Shown: positions 1-6,084 of the stretch, in pieces
Position numbering within the stretch: the first letter of the stretch is position 1
How the letters are laid out: every line of letters begins with the position of its first letter
DNA from: Bacteroidota bacterium
GTDB lineage: Bacteria; Bacteroidota; Bacteroidia; NS11-12g; UBA955
Reading direction: 5' to 3'
Assembly: GCA_947460045.1 (NCBI GenBank)
Contig: CANHGC010000064.1
Location: forward strand, 1-7,861
Length of the DNA stretch: 7,861 nucleotides
Notes under the pieces: model-generated
The model's input: only the letters and a program-made list of their open reading frames with translations
What the model was told of the DNA's origin: nothing
The model's database searches: none
Position numbers and translations under genes: made by a program

Positions 1-1717
1 CATCTTCAAACACGGTTAGCAATCGAGTATCGCTCAAGACTTGGGCCTTGAGGTGCAGGAACGACATCACCGCCAACTCGCTCTCCACGCCCCCCTGTCC
101 TACCACCAACTCATTGGCCAACTCCGGATTTCCTGAAATCCCAAATTTTTGTATCGCGTCTTGCAACCAACCAAAGGCCTTGAATGCCAAGTAATCATTG
201 ACGATGGTGAGGTGGTATTGCTCAAACGTGCGTTCGATGGATTTTTCTAAGTGATTCCATAGCGATGCAGGGTTCCCGAGATGCCCTTGGAAGTCCTGAA
301 ACTGTTTGTAGGCCGTGGCAAAATCCTTGAAAAACCGCTTGTTACCTCGCTTGTAATTGATCACCAACCAACTCACAGAGAGGGCGGTTTTGATCTTCCC
401 CATCAGCGGGAAATGGTAGGCATCGCTGGCAGAATCGGGCAATCCCACGGCGGTTTCCCAGGCCTGCATCGATCGTTTTGAATTGTAAACCAGTGCCATC
501 ATGCGGTACCAGTTATCGAGGCGATAATACACCCGACCATAAAAATGCTGAATCAAATGGGCAAACACCTGCTCATTGGCATCGAACTTTTCACTCGAAA
601 TCCAGAAGGCTTTGGCGCTTCTGCGAAACAGGTTGGTATAGGCCATCGAAGCAAAGGAATAGCTCAACGGCAGGGTTATGTTGGGATAGCTCTCAACGAT
701 GTTGGTATTGTCGAGCACCACCAAATCCTCGCGCTGAATGGTGGTAATCGGACGCATCTGCAGCAGGTACAGCAACCCATCTTCACCCCAAACAAACTCC
801 ACATCGGCGGGTTTTCCGAGCACCTTTTCTGCCAGCATCACTTGGTCGTATACAGCAAAAATCTCCGCATCTGTGAGCGCTGCAACGGCTTGTTTTTCAG
901 TGGGCACATCCACCAAATGAATGCCATGCTCGGTGGAATATTCCATGGATTGGGCTTTTGACACCACACTGCGGGTGATGCTTCTCAACGCGCGATACAC
1001 ATGGTAACAATCAGCCGCCACTTGGTCCATCACAATCCCCTCGCCCATGCCATAACCGCAATTGATGACGGCATCGGCCATGTTGCCATTGGAATTCATC
1101 GAAAAAGCGATGCCCGAGCGTGTGGCAAACACCATTTTTTGTAGCACCATGGCGTATTCGATGTGCTGGATCGACACCCCCATTTGGAGGCGGTAGCTGA
1201 GTGCGCCAAAGCTCCACGCCGAAGCCAAACTGCGTTTGATGTTCTCAAACAACTGCGCGGGTGTGGTGTATAAATAGGTCTTATGCTGTCCGGCAAACGA
1301 CGCATCCGAGGCATCTTCAGAAATGGCCGATGAACGAACAGAAATGCAAAAATCTTGTCCAAAAACATCGGTGGCACGTTGCATGAGCGCATCCAATAAA
1401 ACGGCATCGGGCTCAAACTCCAACAACAGCGCTTCGACTTGGGTGCAAGTTTCCATGAGGCGCGACATGGTTTCGGGCGATGGGGCGGATGATAAATCCC
1501 CATCTTGGCTGGGCGATATGTGAAACCCTGAAAACGGAGCAAACAGGGCCTCCACTTGGGCTATCGCATCACCAAACAACAAGGAAACATCGTGCTTGGA
1601 AATCGCAATGAATGGCGGCACCCGAAAACCTTCTTCGGTCAAACGGTGCAAATGATGGGCTTTGCTACCCACATCCCCAACGGCCAGCGATGGGTTTTGA
1701 AACAAAGCAGACCGCAC
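1..1717 (-). CDS. PEP synthase / pyruvate phosphate dikinase-like phosphotransferase, 3' end outside window
   Basis: This is an open frame of 572 codons with no stop, running off the left edge. Seen: a PPDK_N-type ATP-grasp domain over about residues 10-325. It contains GSK (17-19, position of the nucleotide-binding Lys), RSSA..SED..DASFAGQ (Arg128), SGIAFSMN near 201, GYGMGEGIV near 221, and DVEF...LQMRPIT with Glu307, Gln320 and Arg322. After it comes a middle region with NIVESYP (339-345) and YGRVYYRLDNWYR (393-405). Family knowledge: such enzymes pass a phosphoryl group from ATP through a swivelling His domain to a substrate (pyruvate in PpsA, rifampicin in RPH). That swivel domain should lie beyond base 1. 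The middle region does not look like PpsA, so the substrate is unassigned. The frame has no ATG before codon 88, and the GSK motif needs an earlier start. GTG at 1717 is chosen; TTG at 1705 is the alternative. It starts one base after the UbiA-like stop, so the two are probably translationally coupled. The family call is firm; the substrate is unknown. Confidence 0.85.
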   Translation of the reverse strand, partial: MRSALFQNPSLAVGDVGSKAHHLHRLTEEGFRVPPFIAISKHDVSLLFGDAIAQVEALFAPFSGFHISPSQDGDLSSAPSPETMSRLMETCTQVEALLLEFEPDAVLLDALMQRATDVFGQDFCISVRSSAISEDASDASFAGQHKTYLYTTPAQLFENIKRSLASAWSFGALSYRLQMGVSIQHIEYAMVLQKMVFATRSGIAFSMNSNGNMADAVINCGYGMGEGIVMDQVAADCYHVYRALRSITRSVVSKAQSMEYSTEHGIHLVDVPTEKQAVAALTDAEIFAVYDQVMLAEKVLGKPADVEFVWGEDGLLYLLQMRPITTIQREDLVVLDNTNIVESYPNITLPLSYSFASMAYTNLFRRSAKAFWISSEKFDANEQVFAHLIQHFYGRVYYRLDNWYRMMALVYNSKRSMQAWETAVGLPDSASDAYHFPLMGKIKTALSVSWLVINYKRGNKRFFKDFATAYKQFQDFQGHLGNPASLWNHLEKSIERTFEQYHLTIVNDYLAFKAFGWLQDAIQKFGISGNPELANELVVGQGGVESELAVMSFLHLKAQVLSDTRLLTVFED

Positions 1718-1718
1718 C

Positions 1719-2750
1719 TTACAAAATGTTGTATACGATGAGCGTGTTGAACAGCAAGTTCAAAAACGACGTAGTGGTGGCAAACAGCGAAACGTTGGTG
1801 AGGACGTTATTTTCCTTCGAAGGTTTAATGAGGAAGCGCAAATAAAAGAACAACACCACGGCGGCGATGCCATACACGATGTATTGGAACAGCGGACCGA
1901 ACGCCAACAAGGTTCCCACGTGCAAATGCAAGGCACAAACGGTGAGCAAAAACAACATGGGGATGATGGTGGCGGGCTTTCGACCAATCACCATGGAGAA
2001 GGTTTCGTATTCAGTTTCCATGTCGGCCGAACGAATCTTCCGCGAAATTTCCCAAGCGGTGATGGGCATCGAAACGATCAACAACAAGATGAAATGAATG
2101 GTTTGGAACGACTCATATTCAGCGCCTGAGGCCAACGCGGTATGGATCAAAAAGAAGTTGATTACGTAAGGCAAGGGCTGGTGATCGAGCATCGTAAAGA
2201 AAATGTGCTCACGGTGAAACTTCTCGGCAAAAAACCACTTGAACGTTAACACGGTATAGGTCATCATGATGGCAAACACCGCCAATGTGGGCTGTCCCCA
2301 GATCAAATTCACCACAATCAACGTGAGAAAACTGGTGAGGCTAATGGCTTGGATATCGCGTTTGAGCACGAGTTTTTGGGCCGTAGCGCGGTGGGGAAAC
2401 AGGTGTGCATCGAGTTCAAAATCCTTGAGATCATCGAACGTGCGCATCATCAGCATCACGAAAAAGGCCGACACCACCCCAGCGAAAGAGGTGCTATCGA
2501 ACACCACTTGGGCGCCTGCCGCGTGAAGGGCATCGAGCATTTGTTGGGTAGTGCCTTCGCCCCAGCAAGCCGTTTTGGCCGCGATAAAGGCCGGAGAATT
2601 CAGGATTTGAATCACGATATTGACGCAGAAATACAGTGCCACCACGTAGGGGATGTAAATAAACACGGGGAACATTTCCTTGGAATAAATCCAGGCACGC
2701 TGCAGAAAATATTTGGGGGTATTCTCGTTTCTTAAGGGATTGTTGTTCAT
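1719..2750 (-). CDS. UbiA-like polytopic membrane prenyltransferase-family protein
   Basis: Counting from the ATG at 2750, the protein has 343 residues and about nine hydrophobic segments (roughly 25-50, 88-102, 136-152, 155-173, 195-207, 217-232, 260-285, 288-308, 316-343). Between segments two and three lies an Asp-rich stretch, RTFDDLKDFELD (103-114), followed by FPHR. This matches the first Asp motif of UbiA enzymes, which binds Mg2+-diphosphate of an isoprenoid donor. The place of the second Asp motif holds WEISRKIR (233-240) and ADMETEYETFS (242-252), where most aspartates are replaced by Glu or others. This suggests a divergent subfamily, so donor and acceptor cannot be named. The frame also opens at ATG 2777, adding nine residues. 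I prefer 2750 because its upstream bases are A-rich (A at -3 and -6), as is common in Bacteroidota, while 2777 lacks this. The gene is first in a two-gene unit with the dikinase-like protein and is divergent from the DUF4153 gene. Confidence 0.8.
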   Translation of the reverse strand: MNNNPLRNENTPKYFLQRAWIYSKEMFPVFIYIPYVVALYFCVNIVIQILNSPAFIAAKTACWGEGTTQQMLDALHAAGAQVVFDSTSFAGVVSAFFVMLMMRTFDDLKDFELDAHLFPHRATAQKLVLKRDIQAISLTSFLTLIVVNLIWGQPTLAVFAIMMTYTVLTFKWFFAEKFHREHIFFTMLDHQPLPYVINFFLIHTALASGAEYESFQTIHFILLLIVSMPITAWEISRKIRSADMETEYETFSMVIGRKPATIIPMLFLLTVCALHLHVGTLLAFGPLFQYIVYGIAAVVLFFYLRFLIKPSKENNVLTNVSLFATTTSFLNLLFNTLIVYNIL

Positions 2751-2795
2751 ATTGTTCGGCAAGAAACAAAAAACCATCGAAAATTCAACCCCAAA

Positions 2796-2827
2796 TTGAT
2801 CGCGGTTTTGTAAAAGTTGTAATTTGC
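2796..2827 (+). promoter_or_regulatory. Possible Bacteroidota-type promoter for the DUF4153 gene
   Basis: TTG at 2796-2798 is followed after 21 bases by TAATTTGC (2820-2827). This resembles the TTG-N17-23-TAnnTTTG consensus with an imperfect 3' end of the -7 element. Transcription would begin very close to the ATG at 2831, leaving little or no leader. It lies in the 80-base gap between divergent genes. The match is partial, so this is tentative. Confidence 0.35.
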
Positions 2828-2830
2828 AGC

Positions 2831-4873
2831 ATGAAGCAACTGTTTTCCTTGCGCAGAATCACGGCTGGCATCGTTTCAGCCATCGCCAACTACCCCTTGG
2901 TTATTTTCTTTGCGCTGGCGCTGGGCACGCAGAGTATAGGACTTGTTCACGCAGAGGAAAGCGATCTTTTCGATGAAGCACTGCCATGGATGTTGGCGCA
3001 AGGCATGGGCATCAGTTTGTTTTTCGCATTGCATACCGTTTCTCGTTACAGAAAGCTGTCGCGCGCCGTAACCGGGGGAATCCTCGCGTTGGGCATCGGG
3101 GTGCTTTACCTCATTGGTTACCATTTCGATTATATGATGTCGATGGCGCGTGAAGAAACAATGGTCTTGGAGGTCATTGGCTATGCCTTGGCATCGCACT
3201 TATTGGTTGCCTTCCTGCCATTCTTTCGCAAAAACACCTTGAACGGTTTCTGGCAGTACAACAAATCGTTGTTTCTGCGGGCATTTACCACGATTTTATA
3301 TACGGGCGTTTTGTTTGCTGGGTTAAGCGGCGCCATTGCGGCTATCCAAGAATTGTTCGATGTTGAATTTACGGGCAAAATATTCGCTTATCTGTGGTTT
3401 GTGATGGCCTTCCCGGTGAGTGCGTTGATCTTTTGCGCGGGAGTCCCCCTGGCTGATGACATCGATGCGTTGGAGTCGTCCAGCGACCTTCCGTCCGGAC
3501 TGCGGTTGTTTGTGCAGTTTGTGTTGTTGCCGCTGGTGGTGGTGTATTTGTGCATTTTGTATGCTTACATGGGCAAGATCATATTGTCATGGACGCTTCC
3601 ACAAGGGTGGGTCACTATTTTGATCATGGCTTTCTCCGTGATTGGAATGTTGGCGATGTTGTTGGTGCACCCCTTTCAGCAGCTCACCGAACACGCTTGG
3701 ATCAAAGTAATCACCAAAAACTACTACCGCTCGTTGCTGCCTTTGTTGGTGCTGCAATACGTGGCGATTTTCACGCGGATCAGCGATTACGGTTTCACTT
3801 CGGCGCGATGGGCGGTTGTGGCAATCACCGCTTGGCTGACCTTCATCACCGTGTACAAGGTGTTTTTCAAAGGCAAAAACATCATTTTGATTCCAAGTAC
3901 ATTGTTTATCGTAGCGATTTTGTTCTTGATCGGACCCCTATCGCACAAGAGCATCAGCGTTTGGAGTCAGACCGCCAAAATCAATCGCTTAGTAAAAACC
4001 TTAAACCTCATCGATGCGAAGGGAAAACTGAAGGTGTACAAGGCCAACGCAACCACAGATTCCTTGATGGGCGAAATATATTCGGCCACCCGGTATTTGA
4101 ATCGCAACCACCAGTGTACCGGCTTGGAGCCTTACATCAACTTCCCCACCGAATCTGAAATCATCAAGGAGATGAAGTCAACTTTTGTAGGCGAAGTCGT
4201 CGCAGCAGCAACCGTTGAAGCTCCAGCACCCACGAAGGCATCAGCCCAGGAAACGCTTGAAGCACCGGCACCCACTACAGCGGCAGAGGCCGTTGCACAA
4301 AAACAGCAACAAGATTCTTTGGTGGCAGATACTACAACCTTCGCAACATCGCCCAGCAATGGAAGGAAATTCGATCGCTACGATCGCAGAACCGCCATCC
4401 GATCTTTACTGAGCGAACAATATGAGTCCTTTGGAATCAAAGAATTTGATAGCAACCGGAGTACTGACAACAATGCGGAAATATGGATAAAACCTGAACA
4501 GCCCCAGGTGTTGATTCCGTTGGGCGGTTGGACAAAATCGTATCCGATACAAGTTGCATATTTCTACAACGGAGAAACGATTACCGTGAGTGAATATCTC
4601 AACATGGTGAAAATCACCTTGGACGACGACAATCAAAACATTGTATTGATGATTGATGGTGAGTCTTTTAACATCAACCTGTCCGAGCTCCGTTCCCGCT
4701 ACCTAAAAAATGAAGGTCTGTATGTTGAAATCCCAAACAAGGAACTCGTCATCCCTTTCGGTAAAGGCAAAACCGCCGGTGTGTTGGTTATTACAGAGAT
4801 GCGTTGGGACAAGGACATCAAAAAAGCGAAATGGGAATTGCAAGATTTAAGCGGCACCCTCTATTTGAAATAG
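2831..4873 (+). CDS. DUF4153 domain-containing multi-spanning membrane protein with C-terminal extension
   Basis: The protein has 680 residues. Residues 1-370 hold about eleven hydrophobic segments (roughly 12-38, 52-70, 78-97, 112-131, 149-172, 184-205, 225-252, 260-280, 301-316, 326-345, 351-370). The run from 173 to 370 matches the DUF4153 pattern I know from Bacteroidota: ELFDVEFTGKIFAYLWF (174-190), VLLPLVVVYLCILYAYMGKI then SWTLPQGWV (231-261), and RISDYG (316-321). The function of the family is not established. Residues 371-450 look like a soluble juxtamembrane part. Residues 455-505 are a low-complexity Ala/Pro/Thr/Glu linker with EAPAPT twice. Residues 510-680 form a mixed, probably strand-rich domain I do not recognise. 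A positive N-terminus (KQLFSLRR) placed inside plus eleven spans would put the tail in the periplasm, but the span count is only my estimate. The ATG at 2831 is the first in frame and is preceded by promoter-like sequence. The gene appears monocistronic, with a hairpin after the stop. Confidence 0.85.
   Translation: MKQLFSLRRITAGIVSAIANYPLVIFFALALGTQSIGLVHAEESDLFDEALPWMLAQGMGISLFFALHTVSRYRKLSRAVTGGILALGIGVLYLIGYHFDYMMSMAREETMVLEVIGYALASHLLVAFLPFFRKNTLNGFWQYNKSLFLRAFTTILYTGVLFAGLSGAIAAIQELFDVEFTGKIFAYLWFVMAFPVSALIFCAGVPLADDIDALESSSDLPSGLRLFVQFVLLPLVVVYLCILYAYMGKIILSWTLPQGWVTILIMAFSVIGMLAMLLVHPFQQLTEHAWIKVITKNYYRSLLPLLVLQYVAIFTRISDYGFTSARWAVVAITAWLTFITVYKVFFKGKNIILIPSTLFIVAILFLIGPLSHKSISVWSQTAKINRLVKTLNLIDAKGKLKVYKANATTDSLMGEIYSATRYLNRNHQCTGLEPYINFPTESEIIKEMKSTFVGEVVAAATVEAPAPTKASAQETLEAPAPTTAAEAVAQKQQQDSLVADTTTFATSPSNGRKFDRYDRRTAIRSLLSEQYESFGIKEFDSNRSTDNNAEIWIKPEQPQVLIPLGGWTKSYPIQVAYFYNGETITVSEYLNMVKITLDDDNQNIVLMIDGESFNINLSELRSRYLKNEGLYVEIPNKELVIPFGKGKTAGVLVITEMRWDKDIKKAKWELQDLSGTLYLK
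4211..4294 (+). repeat. Two 14-residue imperfect tandem repeats in the linker of the DUF4153 protein
   Basis: Residues 461-474 and 475-488 begin T-V/L-EAPAPT and are spaced exactly 42 bases apart. The codons differ between copies (for example GCTCCAGCACCC against GCACCGGCACCC), so the similarity is held mainly at protein level. This is typical of a flexible extracytoplasmic or interdomain linker. Confidence 0.6.
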
Positions 4874-4900
4874 GCCTTTCAACTTTTCCACTTTTTGGAG

Positions 4901-4923
4901 AAAACTGCATCGCTGCAGTTTTT
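4901..4923 (+). terminator. Hairpin with T-run after the DUF4153 gene
   Basis: A perfect nine-base-pair inverted repeat, AAAACTGCA (4901-4909) and TGCAGTTTT (4914-4922), surrounds the four-base loop TCGC. It ends in a run of five T (4919-4923). It lies 27 bases after the stop at 4871-4873, as expected for an intrinsic terminator. The stem has only four G-C pairs and its outer part is A-T, so strength is uncertain. Being symmetric, it could act on both strands, although no gene arrives from the right on the minus strand. Confidence 0.55.
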
Positions 4924-4949
4924 GATACCCATGGTTTGTTGTAATTTTA
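4921..4949 (+). promoter_or_regulatory. Probable Bacteroidota-type promoter of the nuclease operon
   Basis: TTTG at 4921-4924, a 17-base spacer and TAATTTTA at 4942-4949 match the TTG-N17-23-TAnnTTTG consensus with a single mismatch in the -7 element (final G replaced by A). Transcription would begin about seven bases downstream, at or just before the ATG at 4957, giving a leaderless or nearly leaderless message. The -33 element overlaps the T-run of the preceding hairpin. Confidence 0.5.
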
Positions 4950-4956
4950 TCGGTTC

Positions 4957-6084
4957 ATGGGAAACATCAGAATCCTGCATACGGCCGACAACCACATCGG
5001 TTTAAAATTCAACAATTACGGCGGCACGGCGGCGCAATCTGCCTTGGTTCAGGAGCGATTTGATGCACTGAAAAATGTGGTGCAAGCAAGCAACGACAAG
5101 GATGCACACTTTTTGGTGGTGGCCGGTGATTTGTTTGATGACTTGAAGGTGACTCAGAAAGACATCAAAGCGGTGGTGGAGATTTTGAAAAAATCGAAAG
5201 CCGAAGTGTTGGTGCTTCCAGGAAACCACGATTATTATGATGGCAAAGAGAACAAACTGTGGAAAGCGTTTTCGGATTTTGCGGAAAACACCAACCTGAA
5301 ATTGCTTCTCAACGCAACCCCATATGAAACCGAAGTGGACGGCACACCCGTTTGCTTCTACCCCGCCCCCTGCGGCTCAAAACACCATGAAGGCCATGTC
5401 ATTGGCTGGGTGGGCGATGCGGCAAAAGCCCCAGAAACCATTCACATCGGATTGGCACACGGCAACGTGGAAGGCATGGGCGTAGACGACGCCGATCGCT
5501 ATTTCAATATGAGCGAGGGCGATTTACGCGCTGCGGGCGTTGATTTTTGGCTGCTCGGACACATTCACGTACCCTATCCCCCAACCACAGCTGTTGGCAA
5601 CCCTTTGTTTTTTATGCCCGCCACGCATACACCCGAAAGTGTGAAGCGAAAAATACCCGGATTTGCATGGTTCATCGAAGTGAATGAACAAAAACAGTTG
5701 CGATACGAACAAATCACCACGGGGAATTTGCGTTTTTCACGTCAGATTTTGTCGTTCGGTCGTACCTACACCCTATCCGATTTTCAACAGCAGGAATTGG
5801 GATGGAGAAATAAGCAATTGATCTTGGATTTAAAATTGAGCGGTAGTCTTTCTCAGGATGAATTGTCTGAACTACATACGCTGATCAAATCGCTATCAAA
5901 CCATTATTTGCACGTTGACTGCGAAAACCAGGTGGGTGTTGCGGTTGACACGGCTTTCATCCAGAGCACTTTTGCCGAGGGCACATCGGCCTATCAGTGG
6001 TTGACAGCCATATCGGAAGAACCCGATTCCGACCTCGCCCTACAACTGGCCTTTTCCATCATTCAAAAACACCATTCGGCATGA
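4957..6084 (+). CDS. SbcD/Mre11-like metallophosphoesterase (DNA repair nuclease subunit)
   Basis: This 375-residue protein has all the calcineurin-like phosphoesterase motifs in order: HTADNH (Asp11, His13), GDLFDD (Asp58), GNHD (Asn90, His91), LAHGN (His168) and GHIH (His202, His204). These would bind two metal ions, normally Mn2+, and cleave DNA phosphodiester bonds. His91 is the likely acid. Residues 255-375 form the C-terminal cap/ATPase-binding region, and the length is close to bacterial SbcD (about 400). Family knowledge: SbcD pairs with the SbcC ATPase to remove hairpins and blocked or protein-bound DNA ends in the cytoplasm. The next gene encodes such an ATPase and overlaps by ATGA, which supports the call. 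The divergent sequence could equally fit a YhaO-type paralogue, so I give no symbol. No Shine-Dalgarno is visible. The start is set by the DxH motif, which begins only ten residues in. Confidence 0.9.
   Translation: MGNIRILHTADNHIGLKFNNYGGTAAQSALVQERFDALKNVVQASNDKDAHFLVVAGDLFDDLKVTQKDIKAVVEILKKSKAEVLVLPGNHDYYDGKENKLWKAFSDFAENTNLKLLLNATPYETEVDGTPVCFYPAPCGSKHHEGHVIGWVGDAAKAPETIHIGLAHGNVEGMGVDDADRYFNMSEGDLRAAGVDFWLLGHIHVPYPPTTAVGNPLFFMPATHTPESVKRKIPGFAWFIEVNEQKQLRYEQITTGNLRFSRQILSFGRTYTLSDFQQQELGWRNKQLILDLKLSGSLSQDELSELHTLIKSLSNHYLHVDCENQVGVAVDTAFIQSTFAEGTSAYQWLTAISEEPDSDLALQLAFSIIQKHHSA

Noticed and set aside
545..961. A 138-residue plus-strand open frame and several smaller ones between 281 and 1523
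   Set aside because: They lie antisense to the dikinase-like gene, whose minus frame is open throughout with conserved motifs. Their translations show no recognisable domain.
1096..1542. A 148-residue minus-strand open frame starting with ATG
   Set aside because: It is out of frame with the dikinase-like gene. Its protein is rich in Arg and Pro and has no motif, while the real frame across the same bases contains the RSSA...SFAGQ signature.
1..1717. Possibility that the dikinase-like gene is a pseudogene because it lacks an ATG and a stop
   Set aside because: All 572 codons translate without interruption and the ATP-grasp motifs are intact. The missing stop is only the window edge.
2751..2777. 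Nine-residue N-terminal extension of the UbiA-like protein from ATG 2777
   Set aside because: It is possible, but MVFCFLPNN adds no recognisable element and the ATG lacks the A-rich upstream context seen at 2750. It is kept only as an alternative start.
3550..4158. A 202-residue plus-strand open frame within the DUF4153 gene
   Set aside because: It is a different frame of a gene with clear membrane segments and family motifs. The translation is His-rich with no domain.
4372..4387. Close repeats of CGATCGC
   Set aside because: They are inside the coding frame of the DUF4153 protein (DRYDRR) and only two copies occur. Nothing suggests a binding site or array.
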